Of a stretch of 64,000 bases of DNA, positions 26,128 to 35,304 are shown piece by piece. The position numbers and the translations under genes were made by a program. Positions within the stretch are counted from its first letter, which is position 1, and every line of letters starts with the position of its first letter. This stretch comes from Halogeometricum limi (lineage in GTDB: Archaea; Halobacteriota; Halobacteria; Halobacteriales; Haloferacaceae). The stretch covers positions 124,001-188,000 of the forward strand of contig NZ_FOYS01000002.1 in the NCBI RefSeq assembly GCF_900115785.1, in the 5' to 3' direction. The notes under the pieces were generated by a model, which saw only the letters and a program-made list of their open reading frames with translations, did no database searches and was not told the origin of the DNA.

Positions 26128-26901
26128 ATGTCGTGGGACACTATCAGACTCGACTGGGACGGCGACGTGGCGACGCTCGTCGTCGACCGACCCGACCGGA
26201 TGAACTCGCTCAACGTCGAGACGCTGGACGCTATCGAGGAGGCGTTAGCGGAGGCACGCCGCGAGGAGGCGCGCTGTCTCGTCCTCACCGGCGAGGGCGA
26301 GGAGGCGTTCGTCGCCGGCGCGGACATCTCCTACATGCAGGAGTTGGGGACCGCGGAGGCGCAGACGTACGCCGAACAGGGCCACCGCATCGCGGCGACT
26401 CTCGAGTCGTTCCCCGCGCCGACTATCGCCGCCATCAACGGCTACGCCTTCGGCGGCGGATGCGAACTCGCCCTCGCCTGTGACCTCCGCGTGGCCTCCG
26501 AACGCGCCCTCCTCGGCCAGACGGAGATAGACCTCGGAATCATCCCGGGGTGGGGCGGCACCCAACGCCTCCCGGCCCTCGTCGGCGACGAAGTCGCTCG
26601 GCGGATGATATTCTTCGGCGAACGCGTGGACGCGACGGACGCGTTCGAACGCGGACTCGTGGGCGAAGTCGTCGCGCACGACGAACTCCGAGAGCACGTC
26701 GCGGAGATGGCGCGGGAACTGGCCGAGAAACCGAAGTTCGCGCTCCGGGCGGCGAAGGAGGCGCTGAACGCCGTCCACGACTCGCCGCGGTCGACCGGAC
26801 TGGAGCACGAAGCGCGGGCGTGGAGCGGACTGTTCGGGACGCACGACCAGCGAGAGGGGATGAGCGCCTTCCTCGACAAGCGGGACGCGGAGTTCGAGTA
26901 G
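26128..26901 (+). CDS. Enoyl-CoA hydratase/isomerase family protein
   Basis: The 257-residue crotonase-fold enzyme acts on acyl-CoA thioesters, probably hydrating enoyl-CoA in beta-oxidation. The oxyanion-hole segments are VAGADISYMQE (near residue 64) and INGYAFGGGCELALACD (near 98-114). The two catalytic glutamates appear at GGGCELA and in GQTEIDLGIIPGWGG. The start MSWDTIRLDW removes 31 implausible upstream residues and sits about 28-30 bp after CGTTTACC, a TATA-like box. Substrate chain length cannot be read from sequence. Confidence 0.88.
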   Translation: MSWDTIRLDWDGDVATLVVDRPDRMNSLNVETLDAIEEALAEARREEARCLVLTGEGEEAFVAGADISYMQELGTAEAQTYAEQGHRIAATLESFPAPTIAAINGYAFGGGCELALACDLRVASERALLGQTEIDLGIIPGWGGTQRLPALVGDEVARRMIFFGERVDATDAFERGLVGEVVAHDELREHVAEMARELAEKPKFALRAAKEALNAVHDSPRSTGLEHEARAWSGLFGTHDQREGMSAFLDKRDAEFE

Positions 26902-26966
26902 CGACCGAGAGCGGACGGCGGACGGGGGGCGAACGAGCAGCGAGCAGACGGCAAAACTGACGACGA

Positions 26967-28499
26967 CTACCGCGCGTCGGGGGCCGCCGCCTCGGCGTCG
27001 TGAGTTCGGCTCTCCGCCTGTTCTGCCGCCGCGGCCGCCGCCGCACCGACGGAGTCCTCGGCGTTCGCACCGTCTCCATCGACGTCCGCCGTCGCGCGGA
27101 GTCGGTCGACCGACGCCGCGATGTCGGCGACGAGCGCCATCTGTTCTTCGTTCGCGCTGGCGGCCGTCTCGACCTCTTCGCGTACTCGTTTCGCTCGTTC
27201 GGTGCTCGTGTCTATCATGCTCGCCACCTCTTCGGTCCGGACGGCCTGGTCGTCCGTCGCGCCCGCGATGTCTTCCATCCCCGTCGACGTGGCGTTCACG
27301 GCGTCGACGATGGCCTCTTGGTTGTCGACCATCTCGCGGACCGCGTCGGCGCTCTCTCGCACCTCGGTGGTGACCTCCTCTATGCTGTCGACGGTCTGCC
27401 CGGCGTCCGCCCGCGTCTCCTCGATGATCTCTTCGATGCGCTCGGACTCGGTCTGCACCTCGTTCGCCAGCGACTTCACCTCGTTCGCGACGACGGCGAA
27501 GCCCTCGCCCGCCTCGCCCGCCCGCGCCGCCTCGATGTTCGCGTTCAGCGCGAGGATGTTCGTCTGGTCGGCGATGTCGTTGATGACCTCGACGATGTCG
27601 TCGATTTGAGCCACCTGGTCGGCGAGTTCGCGGGTCTGTTCGGCCACGTCGTCGCCGCTCTCGGCGACGTCTTCCATCGTGTCGACGGCGTGTTCGCCGG
27701 CGGCCGTGCTCTCGGAGGCGAGTCGCTCCGCCTCCTCGGACCGTTCGTTTATCTCGTCGGCCGACGCCGCTATCTGTTCGACCGTCGCCGAGAGCGACCC
27801 GACTTCGCCCGAGACTTCGTCCATGTTCTCGGCCTGTTCTCTGGCCAGCGACGCGGCCTCGTGGACCGAATCGCCGACCCGGTCTGTGGTATCCGTCGCG
27901 TCCGCGACGTGCCCGGCTATCTCTTCGGACAGTCGGACCTGTTCGTCGGTCTCCGTATCGCGTTCCGCGACCGGTTCCGTGACCGTCGTCGTCTCCAGTC
28001 CGGCGACGACGTCACCCTCGGGGTTTCGCAGGGGGACGCCGACCGACCGAACCCACGCCTCGCCGTCGGCGGTGGGCGCTCGACGAGGCTCAGCGTCGCG
28101 GTGACTCTCGCCGTCGGCGACGGCGGTCCGTGCGGCCGTCTCGACGCCGGGGAACGCGTCGCCGACGGACGCTCCGAGAACCTGGTCCGCGTCGACACCG
28201 TGCCGCTTCGCCGCCGCGGCGTTGCAGTACGCCACGCTCTCGTCGGCGTCGACGACGAGCGACGGGTCGGGATGCGAGGCGACGACCTGTTCGAAGAGGC
28301 CGCGCCAGAAGTCGCGTTCGTAGCGGAGACGGTCGGTCTCCTCCGCCTCGGGTGCGTCCGGGCCGAGCCCACCGTCCGCGGGCTCGTTCTCCGAACCGAT
28401 ACTCGCGTCTTCGACGGCGACGCCGTCGTCCATCTGCCGGTCGCCTGCATCGTCTCCACGTCCGATCGACTCACGCAGTCGGCGTAGCCATCCTTTCAT
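26967..28499 (-). CDS. Soluble methyl-accepting chemotaxis transducer with PAS domain
   Basis: The 510-residue protein lacks transmembrane helices and a HAMP domain. An acidic N terminus precedes a PAS sensor (about residues 65-170, with [19 protein letters not shown]). A long coiled-coil signalling domain follows, whose hairpin tip [33 protein letters not shown] (near 308-340) is the CheA/CheW contact. Glu-rich heptads around it are candidate methylation sites. It should report a cytoplasmic signal to the archaellum. A 7-bp-arm inverted repeat lies upstream of its promoter. Confidence 0.9.
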   Translation of the reverse strand: MKGWLRRLRESIGRGDDAGDRQMDDGVAVEDASIGSENEPADGGLGPDAPEAEETDRLRYERDFWRGLFEQVVASHPDPSLVVDADESVAYCNAAAAKRHGVDADQVLGASVGDAFPGVETAARTAVADGESHRDAEPRRAPTADGEAWVRSVGVPLRNPEGDVVAGLETTTVTEPVAERDTETDEQVRLSEEIAGHVADATDTTDRVGDSVHEAASLAREQAENMDEVSGEVGSLSATVEQIAASADEINERSEEAERLASESTAAGEHAVDTMEDVAESGDDVAEQTRELADQVAQIDDIVEVINDIADQTNILALNANIEAARAGEAGEGFAVVANEVKSLANEVQTESERIEEIIEETRADAGQTVDSIEEVTTEVRESADAVREMVDNQEAIVDAVNATSTGMEDIAGATDDQAVRTEEVASMIDTSTERAKRVREEVETAASANEEQMALVADIAASVDRLRATADVDGDGANAEDSVGAAAAAAAEQAESRTHDAEAAAPDAR

Positions 28500-28521
28500 G
28501 TACTACGCGGGCCGCTCCCGA

Positions 28522-28560
28522 CTATTAAACCTCCTACCCTGAATATCGAATTTGATATTC
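28522..28560 (-). promoter_or_regulatory. Transducer promoter with upstream inverted repeat
   Basis: The reverse strand has TATA-like GTTTAATAG at 28522-28530, about 26 bp before the transducer start. Just upstream of it (28541-28560) is the perfect inverted repeat GAATATC-GAATTT-GATATTC, placed where an activator or repressor would bind next to TFB/TBP. Confidence 0.5.
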
Positions 28561-28644
28561 TACGCGGCGGCGAACCGCACTCCCGCGGTCGCTCGGTGTG
28601 CGACCGTACCGCACAGATAAGTGTCTTGACGGCGACGGCTACGT

Positions 28645-28902
28645 ATGAGCGAACAGATCAACCTGAGCCGAGTCGAGTCGCGTCTCGACGACCTGTCGTA
28701 CCCCGTGACCAGAGACGACGCGGCGACCGAACTGTCGGACGTGACCGTGCTGATGGCCGACGGCGAGGATAACCTCGGGGCACTCGTCTCCGAAGTCGGG
28801 AGCGACTCGTTCTCGTCGTCGACGGAGTTGTACGAGGAGTTGCAGAACGTGATGCCCATCGAAGCACTCGGCGAACCCGGGCAGTCGGAGGGCGACGCCT
28901 GA
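28645..28902 (+). CDS. DUF5789 family small protein
   Basis: The 85-residue acidic protein (SRVESRLDDLSYPVTRDDAATELSDVTVLMADGEDNLGALV) matches the haloarchaeal DUF5789 family. It has no cysteines or membrane segments. GATAAGTG about 28 bp upstream is a plausible TATA region. The function is unknown; it is divergent from the chemotaxis transducer and 78 bp ahead of TFS. Confidence 0.7.
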   Translation: MSEQINLSRVESRLDDLSYPVTRDDAATELSDVTVLMADGEDNLGALVSEVGSDSFSSSTELYEELQNVMPIEALGEPGQSEGDA

Positions 28903-28980
28903 TTCGTTCGACGCCCACACTCTTCGCGGGAGACGCGTTCCCCGACGCTTAAGTGCGAGAAGCGACTGCCTCCGGTACCA

Positions 28981-29304
28981 ATGGAGTTCTGCGACGAATG
29001 CGGTTCGATGATGAAGACCGACGGCGACGTCTGGGTCTGCGGTAACTGCGGCCACGAGAAGCTTCGCGACTCCGCGAACGAGTCGCACATGACCTCGACG
29101 GCCGCCCGCGAGGACAGCGAAGTCGTCGACATGTCCGAGGTCGACGCTGGCGAGATCGGGCCGACGACGACGGTGAAGTGTCCCAACTGCGGACACGACA
29201 AAGCCCGCTACGAGATGAAGCAGATTCGCTCGGCCGACGAGTCCGAGACCCGATTCTTCACCTGCGTCGAGTGCGACCACAAGTGGCGCGAAGACGACCA
29301 CTGA
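28981..29304 (+). CDS. tfs: Transcription factor S (archaeal TFIIS/RPB9-like cleavage factor)
   Basis: The 107-residue protein stimulates RNA cleavage by stalled archaeal RNA polymerase. The N-terminal zinc ribbon has Cys4, Cys7, Cys20 and Cys23. The C-terminal ribbon has CPNC and CVEC, with the catalytic acidic hairpin RSADE between them, inserted into the polymerase active site in characterised homologues. CTTAAGTG about 30 bp before the ATG indicates a leaderless transcript. Length and spacing are normal for the family. Confidence 0.95.
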   Translation: MEFCDECGSMMKTDGDVWVCGNCGHEKLRDSANESHMTSTAAREDSEVVDMSEVDAGEIGPTTTVKCPNCGHDKARYEMKQIRSADESETRFFTCVECDHKWREDDH

Positions 29305-29372
29305 CCCCCTCGACCGCCCCGTCTCTCGCCGATTGCGGGTCGAATTAAGGGTCTGCTCACCGTACGGCCCGT

Positions 29373-30026
29373 ATGTCGAAGAGCGACCACGCACCTCCGA
29401 CGGTCCGCGTCCCCGAGGGGTGGCGAGAGACGAGTTCGACAGTCGAGACGATGTTCGACGCGAAGGTGGTCTCCGTCCGCGCGCACACCGTCGTCTTCGA
29501 GGACGCCGCCCTCCGCGACGCGATTCGCGACCGAACCGGTGTGGACGGGACGTGGCGCTTCTTCTTCGCCAGTCGCCTCCGCCTCCGCCCGAACGTGACG
29601 CCCTCGAAGCCGCTCACGCGACTCGTCGACGACCGAGCGAACGCCGGGTTCGTCGACCAACTCGGCGAACGGGGGTTCCGCGACGTGACGAGCGTCGAGT
29701 CGCGACGCTTCGCCGTCGAGCGAACCGAGGCGAACCTGACGCGCTACCGCGCCCGCGTCCGGGTGCGGACGGGGACGGACGACGGTACGGGGACGGACGA
29801 TGGTACAGTGACAGACGACGGTACGGAGACGGACGGTGCGGCCGTGACCGTCGCCGCCGAGGGCTACCTCGCGGTGTGGCCGGCGGACGAGGGCTACCTC
29901 GTGGCGGGCGGGGCGTATCCCGTCTCGGTCGCTGACGACGGCGAACTCGCCGCGGCGGTGGCGTCGTCGCTGGCACCGGCTAGACACAGAGAAGAGCTGT
30001 TCGAGTTGATTCGCTCGACGGCGTAG
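29373..30026 (+). CDS. Unknown haloarchaeal protein with internal acidic repeat
   Basis: The 217-residue soluble protein has two alpha/beta-looking halves separated by a low-complexity insert of GTDDGT-like hexapeptides (about residues 134-155). The first half (FFFASRLRLRPNVTPSKPLTRLVDD) and the second (EGYLAVWPADEGYLVAGGAYPV) look like strands of one domain interrupted by the insert. GAATTAAG, about 25-30 bp before the ATG, is a TATA candidate. No family is recognised. Confidence 0.65.
   Translation: MSKSDHAPPTVRVPEGWRETSSTVETMFDAKVVSVRAHTVVFEDAALRDAIRDRTGVDGTWRFFFASRLRLRPNVTPSKPLTRLVDDRANAGFVDQLGERGFRDVTSVESRRFAVERTEANLTRYRARVRVRTGTDDGTGTDDGTVTDDGTETDGAAVTVAAEGYLAVWPADEGYLVAGGAYPVSVADDGELAAAVASSLAPARHREELFELIRSTA
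29772..29837 (+). repeat. In-frame 18-bp tandem repeat
   Basis: About 3.5 copies of an 18-bp unit beginning GGGACGGACGACGGTACG encode GTDDGT/VTDDGT repeats. It is a slippage-prone acidic insertion inside the unknown protein. Confidence 0.7.
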
Positions 30027-30027
30027 C

Positions 30028-30756
30028 CTACTCGTACCGCGCGAAGACGAGGTAGCCGGTGTGGCCGACGCCCGCCGTCGACGGGCGAGAGCCTCTGTCT
30101 CCGAAGTCCATCCGCCGCTGGATGGTCTCGAACGTCTCGACGTCGTTCAAGCCGGCCGCCCTCGCGGACTCGACGGCGGCGCGACTGTTCTCGACGAACG
30201 GGGAGTAGACGGCGACGTAGCCACCGGAGCGCAACAGGTCGGGGGCGCGTTCGACGACGTCCGCGGCGTCGCCGGTGTCGAGCGTCAGGAGGTCGAACGG
30301 CCCCTCTTCTGCGACCGCGTCCAACTCCTCGGTCAGGTCGCCCGCGCGGACGTCGACGTACTCGTCGACGCCCGCGAGGCGCATGTTCTCCCGCGCCACT
30401 TCGGCGAACTCGGCGTCGCGTTCGTACGTCGTCACGTCGGCGTGCATCCGGCCAAGGTACGCCGAGAGGACGCCCGTGCCGGTTCCGGCGTCCAGCACGC
30501 GGTCACCCGCGGCCGCGCCGGTGTGGCCGACGATGAGACCGACGTCCCGCGGCATCATCGGTGCGCCCGTCCGTTCGAGGTGGTTGAACAGGTCCGGCCC
30601 TCGAAGGCGACGGACGACGAACTCCTCGCCGAGATGCGTCTCGAGGGTGTCACCGGGTTCGGCGTCTTCGGGGACGGTCAGCACGCCGAGGTCCGTCTGG
30701 AGTTCGTCGCCCGGCGCTCTGAGGTACTCGCGGTCGGAGTGGACGAGCAGATACAC
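30028..30756 (-). CDS. trmI: tRNA (adenine-N1)-methyltransferase, TrmI type
   Basis: The 242-residue SAM-dependent enzyme should methylate N1 of A57/A58 in the T-loop of tRNA. An N-terminal beta domain (to about residue 65) is followed by the Rossmann core with the SAM loop LDAGTGTGVLSAYLG and TYERD as the acidic strand-2 end; DLLTLDTGDAAD is the motif IV region. It starts with GTG immediately after the TAA of the NAC gene, with no spacer, so translation is coupled to NAC. Confidence 0.88.
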   Translation of the reverse strand: MYLLVHSDREYLRAPGDELQTDLGVLTVPEDAEPGDTLETHLGEEFVVRRLRGPDLFNHLERTGAPMMPRDVGLIVGHTGAAAGDRVLDAGTGTGVLSAYLGRMHADVTTYERDAEFAEVARENMRLAGVDEYVDVRAGDLTEELDAVAEEGPFDLLTLDTGDAADVVERAPDLLRSGGYVAVYSPFVENSRAAVESARAAGLNDVETFETIQRRMDFGDRGSRPSTAGVGHTGYLVFARYE

Positions 30757-31158
30757 TTACTCGAGACGGGAGATGGCCGCCGCCAAGTCGCCGTTCTCGG
30801 CTTCGAGTGCCTCGCGCGCCTCGCTCTTGCCGACGCCCGCCCGCTGCGCGACGAGTTCCACGTCCGCCTCGGGAATCTCCGCCTCGCCGTCGTCGTCGGT
30901 GGGTTCGACGGCGGGTGCGTCCTCGCCGCCCGCGTCGCCGGAACCGGAACCGAGTTCGCGCGACTCGGGTTCGCCGACGATTTGGTAGGTCTCCTGGCCC
31001 TGCGCGTCCATGCGCGTCACCTGCGCGTCGGTGAAGACGAGTTCCTCGTCGGCCGTCTTGATGATGACCTCCTCCGCATCGAGTTCCGTCACGTCGATGC
31101 CCATCTGCTTCATCATCTGCTTCATCTTCCGTGGGTTCATGCCGCCTCCGCCAAACAT
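30757..31158 (-). CDS. nac: Nascent polypeptide-associated complex protein (archaeal NAC)
   Basis: The 133-residue protein binds emerging chains at the ribosome as a homodimer. It has the [15 protein letters not shown] ribosome-binding start, a NAC beta domain (about residues 20-65), an acidic linker and a C-terminal UBA domain (about 100-133, [20 protein letters not shown]). The start [11 protein letters not shown] at 31158 is the family norm; nine upstream residues are discarded. It is the first gene of a two-gene unit with trmI. Confidence 0.93.
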   Translation of the reverse strand: MFGGGGMNPRKMKQMMKQMGIDVTELDAEEVIIKTADEELVFTDAQVTRMDAQGQETYQIVGEPESRELGSGSGDAGGEDAPAVEPTDDDGEAEIPEADVELVAQRAGVGKSEAREALEAENGDLAAAISRLE

Positions 31159-31222
31159 ACTCGCACGGAGGAGGCCCGGAGTCAAAAAGGGTGGCGAACC
31201 GCCGCGAGACTCCCGGAGGGGA

Positions 31223-31873
31223 CTACTCGGACCGGACGCTGACCGCGAGTCCGCTTCCCACGGGCAGGACCGTCGTCTCGAAGTCCGGGACCGCGCGGAC
31301 CGCGTCGAGGTACGCGGCGATGCCGCGCGTCGCCGCCGAGGCGTCGTCCGGAACCGTCTCGCCCTCGGCGTAGTCGACGAGCGTCGGGAAGTCGGCGGGG
31401 CCGCGAACGACGTTGTCCGCGACGACGACGCCGCCCGGAGCGACCTTTTCGCGGACCGCGTGGAAGCCGTCGACGTAGCGCTCTTTCTGGTGGTCGACGA
31501 GGACGCAGTCGAACGGACCGTCGTACTCCTCGACGATGGAGAGCGCGTCGCCGTCGCGGTAGTCGAACGAGGGCGCGTAGTCGCCCTCGGGAAGCCACTC
31601 GCGCGCCATCTCGAGTTCGTCCGGGTCGTGTTCGGTGAGGATGACCTCCCCGCCGTTCATGCCGCGCGCCCACCACGCGGCGGAGTAGCCGAACCCCGAC
31701 CCGAACTCGAACACCCTCTCGGCGTCCGCGAGGCGGGCGAGGATGCGGAGGGTGCCGCCCGCCGCCGGGCCGACGATGGGGAATCCCTCTCTGTCGGCGT
31801 AGTCGGCCATCTCCGCCTGCACCGCGTCGTGTTCGGGAGCCAGTCCGTCGAGGTACCGGGTGAGTTCGTCCAT
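31223..31873 (-). CDS. Class I SAM-dependent O-methyltransferase
   Basis: The 216-residue enzyme has the O-methyltransferase family 3 pattern. The N-terminal helix is followed by [18 protein letters not shown] (SAM-binding motif I, near residues 63-80), LTEHD, and [20 protein letters not shown] (metal-side motif), ending [11 protein letters not shown]. Related enzymes methylate catechols or other small hydroxylated compounds, but the acceptor is unknown. The start [16 protein letters not shown] at 31873 is chosen over much longer upstream ORF options that overlap the mutase gene. It lies 64 bp before NAC in the same direction. Confidence 0.83.
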   Translation of the reverse strand: MDELTRYLDGLAPEHDAVQAEMADYADREGFPIVGPAAGGTLRILARLADAERVFEFGSGFGYSAAWWARGMNGGEVILTEHDPDELEMAREWLPEGDYAPSFDYRDGDALSIVEEYDGPFDCVLVDHQKERYVDGFHAVREKVAPGGVVVADNVVRGPADFPTLVDYAEGETVPDDASAATRGIAAYLDAVRAVPDFETTVLPVGSGLAVSVRSE

Positions 31874-31950
31874 GCGACGTGTTCGACCAAGGGGTACGTC
31901 AGCGTTCTCCCCGCGGTTCCCTCTCGACCCGTCGACCCTCGCCAATCCCA

Positions 31951-31985
31951 CCCTGTTAAGTCGCCGCCCTCCATCATCTTCGACC
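31951..31985 (+). promoter_or_regulatory. Promoter of the mutase gene
   Basis: TGTTAAGTC near 31952-31960 is a TATA-like box about 30 bp before the ATG at 31986. It lies in the 112-bp region shared with the divergent O-methyltransferase. Confidence 0.5.
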
Positions 31986-33662
31986 ATGTTCGACCCCGAC
32001 GAGTTGGCTCGTATCCGCGAGGCGAAATCCGAGTGGGAGGCGGAGACGCTCTCACCGACGCTTGAGCGTTTCGGGGAGCGCGAAGAGGAGTTCACCACCG
32101 ACACCGGCGGGCAGGAGGTAGAGAGACTGTACACGCCGGACGACGTCGCCGACCACGACTACCTCGCCGACGCGGGCTTCCCCGGCGAGGAACCGTACAC
32201 GCGCGGCGTCTACCCCACGATGCACCGCGGCCGCCTCTGGACGATGCGGCAGTACGCGGGGATGGGTACCGCAACCGAGACGAACGAGCGGTTCGAGTAC
32301 CTCATAGAACAGGGTTCCTCGGGGCTCTCCATGGCGTTCGACCTGCCCACGCAGAAGGGGTACGACTCCGACGCCGCGATGTCGGCGGGCGAAGTGGGGA
32401 AGGCGGGCGTCGCCATCGACAGCCTCCGCGACATGGAAGTCGTCTTCGACGGCATCCCGTTGGACGAGGTGTCCACGTCGATGACCATCAACGCGCCCGC
32501 CGCCGTCCTGTTGGCGATGTACATCGCTATCGGTGACCAACAGGGCGTCCCGCGCGAGGAACTCCGCGGCACCATCCAGAACGACATCCTGAAAGAGTAC
32601 ATCGCCCGCAACCTCTACATCTACCCGCCCGAGGCGTCGATGCGTCTCATCACGGACATCTTCGAGTTCTGCGCCGCCGAGACGCCGAACTTCAACACCA
32701 TCTCCATCTCGGGCTACCACATCCGCGAGGCGGGGTCGACGGCCGCCCAAGAGATTGCCTTCACCCTCGGCGACGGCATCAAGTACGTCCAGGCCGCCAT
32801 CGACGCCGGACTCGACGTGGACGACTTCGCCCCGCAACTGTCGTTCTTCTTCAACGCGCACAACAACGTCTTAGAGGAAGTCGCGAAGTTCCGCGCCGCC
32901 CGGCGGATGTGGGCGAAGATAATGGAGGAGCGATTCGGCGCGGAGAACCCGAAGTCCAAACAGTTGAAGTTCCACACCCAGACCGGTGGCTCGACGCTCA
33001 CGGCCCAACAGGTGGAGAACAACGTCGTCCGCGTCGGCTATCAGGCGCTCGCCGCCGTCCTCGGCGGGACGCAGAGTCTCCACACGAACGGGAAGGACGA
33101 GGCGCTGTCGCTCCCCACCGAGAAGTCCGTCCGCACCGCGCTCCGAACCCAGCAGATTCTCGCGCACGAGTCCGGCGCGGCCGACACCATCGACCCCCTC
33201 GCGGGCAGTTACTACGTCGAGTCGTTGACGGACGGCCTCGAAGCGGAGGCGTTCGAGATTCTCGACGAGGTGGACCGACGCGGCGGGATGCTCGAAGCGG
33301 TGAAGTCCCAGTGGGTCCAGCGCCAGATTCAAGACGTCGCGTACGAACGCCAGCGAGAGATAGAGGAGGGCGAGCGAATCATCGTCGGCGTCAACGAGTA
33401 CGAGGTGGACGAGGAACCCGACGCCGACGTCGAAGACGTGGACGAAGAAGACGAGAAACGCCAGCGAGAACGCCTGTCGACCGTGAGAGACGAACGCGAC
33501 GCCGAAGCGGTCGAGGAGGCTCTCGACACCCTCCGCGACGCCGCCACAGGCGACGACAACCTCCTCCCGCCCATCGTCGACGCCGTGAAGGCGTACGCGA
33601 CGGTCGGCGAGATATCGAACACGCTCCGCGACGAGTTCGGCGAGTACCGCCCCTCGGCCTGA
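31986..33662 (+). CDS. mutA: Methylmalonyl-CoA mutase, catalytic (large) subunit
   Basis: The 558-residue protein is the TIM-barrel substrate-binding part of a B12-dependent mutase converting methylmalonyl-CoA and succinyl-CoA. Residues that distinguish methylmalonyl- from isobutyryl-CoA mutase are of the methylmalonyl type: Tyr90 in RQYAG and Arg208 in ARN; Gln198 (TIQND) and His245 (SGYHIREAG) are also kept. The C-terminal B12-binding domain is absent, so a separate small subunit must act in trans; it is not in this window. An acidic linker [16 protein letters not shown] (near 480) precedes the last helices. The epimerase gene lies 1.2 kb downstream. Confidence 0.9.
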   Translation: MFDPDELARIREAKSEWEAETLSPTLERFGEREEEFTTDTGGQEVERLYTPDDVADHDYLADAGFPGEEPYTRGVYPTMHRGRLWTMRQYAGMGTATETNERFEYLIEQGSSGLSMAFDLPTQKGYDSDAAMSAGEVGKAGVAIDSLRDMEVVFDGIPLDEVSTSMTINAPAAVLLAMYIAIGDQQGVPREELRGTIQNDILKEYIARNLYIYPPEASMRLITDIFEFCAAETPNFNTISISGYHIREAGSTAAQEIAFTLGDGIKYVQAAIDAGLDVDDFAPQLSFFFNAHNNVLEEVAKFRAARRMWAKIMEERFGAENPKSKQLKFHTQTGGSTLTAQQVENNVVRVGYQALAAVLGGTQSLHTNGKDEALSLPTEKSVRTALRTQQILAHESGAADTIDPLAGSYYVESLTDGLEAEAFEILDEVDRRGGMLEAVKSQWVQRQIQDVAYERQREIEEGERIIVGVNEYEVDEEPDADVEDVDEEDEKRQRERLSTVRDERDAEAVEEALDTLRDAATGDDNLLPPIVDAVKAYATVGEISNTLRDEFGEYRPSA

Positions 33663-33934
33663 ACTCGTCCGGATGTGTGAGTTGGTGCCGCGCCTCAGAA
33701 ATATTGATTAGTCGACATTCCGTGGGTGGGTGTACGATGCTCCTCCCGACCTGACCGCGCACCCCGCATTCGACCCGTCCACCGCCTCGCAGGAGAGTCG
33801 AGGGAGGTGGTCGGTCGCGGTGTCGGCGTGCCGGCCGCCGTCCCTCCGACGTGGTCGCACTCCCGGGTGGCGTCTCCGCGCCCGGAGTGCCGCGTCGTCG
33901 TCTCGTTCTCGAACACGCTTCACCAGTCACATCC
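33663..33934 (+). promoter_or_regulatory. 272-bp gene-free stretch with a TATA-like element
   Basis: AAATATTGATTAG at 33699-33711 is the most A/T-rich point and a plausible promoter, giving a start near 33727. No convincing gene begins there: the GTG at 33730 opens a frame with poor third-position GC, and the ATG at 33737 closes after five codons. The element may serve the small membrane protein at 33935 with a leader of about 200 nt. Confidence 0.35.
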
Positions 33935-34258
33935 ATGTCACGCCACACCTCCGACGAACACGACAGCACCCGAACGCACCACATCCCCCGGGCGATGTCC
34001 CCCGAGACGCGCGCCGCCCGTGACGCCCGCGACGCTCCCGCCGCCGTCGTGCAGGTCGGACTCGCCGCCGGTATCGTCGCCGCCGTCGTCGTCGCGTCGT
34101 TCCCCGCCGTCGCCGCGACGGGAGTCGCCGCCGTCGTCGTCGGGATGGCCGTCACCACCGTCGGTCGCGCCGTGCATCGCGCGGCGGAGCGAGAGACCAC
34201 CGTCCGCGTGCCCGGCGCGGGCGTCGAAGTCACCGTCGCTCGGTCCTCGCGCGACTGA
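33935..34258 (+). CDS. Small membrane protein of unknown function
   Basis: The 107-residue product has a charged His/Arg-rich N terminus and a hydrophobic Ala/Val-rich region likely to form two helices (about residues 38-75). A short C-terminal segment GAGVEVTVARSSRD follows. No family is recognised. It lies between the mutase and epimerase genes. A shorter start at MSPETRAARD (residue 21) is equally possible because no promoter or ribosome site decides. Confidence 0.5.
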   Translation: MSRHTSDEHDSTRTHHIPRAMSPETRAARDARDAPAAVVQVGLAAGIVAAVVVASFPAVAATGVAAVVVGMAVTTVGRAVHRAAERETTVRVPGAGVEVTVARSSRD

Positions 34259-34315
34259 CCGCGGGGACCCCGCGTCGACCAGCACATTCACGTCAACTCA
34301 CTGAATAGTCGGCGT

Positions 34316-34807
34316 ATGCCCGGAACGCCCGACCCGGTTCTCGGGTCGTCTCTGCTGACGCACGTCGTCGCCGGCCTCGTGGCCGGCGGCGCCGTCCTCC
34401 TCGCCCTCCACTACCGGTCGCGGACCACGCCGAGACGCCTCGCTCTCGCCGGCGGTACCGCTTACGCCGTCGCCGCGATACTCCTCTGGGGAGTCGTCCG
34501 CGTCGCGACGAACGAGTTCGCACAGTTGGCGATACCGTCGCTTCCGACGTTCGCCGCCGTCGTCCTCGCGTCCGGCCTCGTCGTCTTCGCCCACACCGCA
34601 CTCGCGCTCTACTTCCACGCCCGGTTCGGCTACCTCACGCCTCTCGTCGTCCTGTTCGGCGCGACGGCGTTTCTCGTGTGGGTGTTCCTGCACGTCCGCG
34701 GTGAGTCGGACCCAATCGGCCTCTACTGGCTACTGTTCGGGCCGGCGATTCTCACGGCGTTGCTCGTCCTCGCGGGCGTCGAGTACGGCGTCCGACTGCT
34801 CCTTTGA
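34316..34807 (+). CDS. Five-helix membrane protein of unknown function
   Basis: The 163-residue protein has about five hydrophobic segments (near residues 14-30, 44-62, 75-100, 105-125 and 135-160) with conserved-looking HARFGYLTPL and ESDPIGLYWLLFGPAI loops. CTGAATAGTC about 20-25 bp before the ATG may be its promoter. It lies directly before the epimerase gene in the same direction. No transporter or enzyme motif is visible. Confidence 0.6.
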   Translation: MPGTPDPVLGSSLLTHVVAGLVAGGAVLLALHYRSRTTPRRLALAGGTAYAVAAILLWGVVRVATNEFAQLAIPSLPTFAAVVLASGLVVFAHTALALYFHARFGYLTPLVVLFGATAFLVWVFLHVRGESDPIGLYWLLFGPAILTALLVLAGVEYGVRLLL

Positions 34808-34865
34808 CTCCGGCGGTGCGCGTCGGCCTGCGGATTTATTCGTCCGCCCGACGACGGCCGAGACG

Positions 34866-35249
34866 ATGGAGTTCGACCACCTCGGCGTCGCTACCGACGA
34901 CGCCACCGGCCTCGCCGCCCTGTTCACCGAACTGTTCGACGCACCCGTCGCGCACGAGGAGGAGTTCGACGGGATGAGCGTGGTGTTTCTGGAACTCGGA
35001 GACGGCTACTTCGAACTGCTCGAACCGCACGAAGACGGCGCGATAGCCCGGTATCTGGAGAAGAACGGCCCCGGAATCCACCACGTCGCCCTCCGGACGG
35101 ACGACGTCGTGGGCGCGTTGGAGACGGCGACGGGCGCGGGCGTCGAACTGATAGACGAGGAACCGCGGCCGGGTGCGTGGGGACACGAGGTGGCCTTTCT
35201 CCACCCCAAATCGACCGGCGGCGTCCTCGTCGAGTTCGTCTCGCACTGA
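34866..35249 (+). CDS. mce: Methylmalonyl-CoA epimerase
   Basis: The 127-residue vicinal-oxygen-chelate enzyme interconverts (R)- and (S)-methylmalonyl-CoA, supplying the mutase. It has two glyoxalase-like modules: MEFDHLGVATDD holds the first metal histidine, ELLEP supplies the catalytic/metal glutamate, and GPGIHHVALRTDD plus GVLVEFVSH supply the remaining ligands. Length is normal. Location close to the mutase catalytic subunit supports the assignment. The start fits the canonical N terminus, 59 bp after the preceding membrane protein. Confidence 0.92.
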   Translation: MEFDHLGVATDDATGLAALFTELFDAPVAHEEEFDGMSVVFLELGDGYFELLEPHEDGAIARYLEKNGPGIHHVALRTDDVVGALETATGAGVELIDEEPRPGAWGHEVAFLHPKSTGGVLVEFVSH

Positions 35250-35304
35250 CCGCGGGACGTGTTGGTTCCGTAACTGTTTTCGAGAGCGTCGAGAGACGCG
35301 CCGT

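Noticed and set aside
26967-28499. Plus-strand 495-residue ORF over the chemotaxis transducer
   Set aside because: It is a shadow frame rich in Arg and Val with no domain; the minus-strand protein has the full MCP hairpin.
31874-32134. Upstream extension of the O-methyltransferase frame
   Set aside because: It would overlap the first 149 bases of the mutase gene; the internal ATG at 31873 gives the canonical family N terminus.
32223-32225. His80 in the mutase first seemed to replace the specificity-determining tyrosine
   Set aside because: Aligning with the Propionibacterium enzyme places that tyrosine in RQYAG (Tyr90), which is retained; His80 matches the less critical PTMY position.
33695-33923. 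Small ORFs on both strands in the mutase/membrane-protein gap
   Set aside because: They lack haloarchaeal codon bias, are Arg/Pro-rich and show no recognisable pattern.
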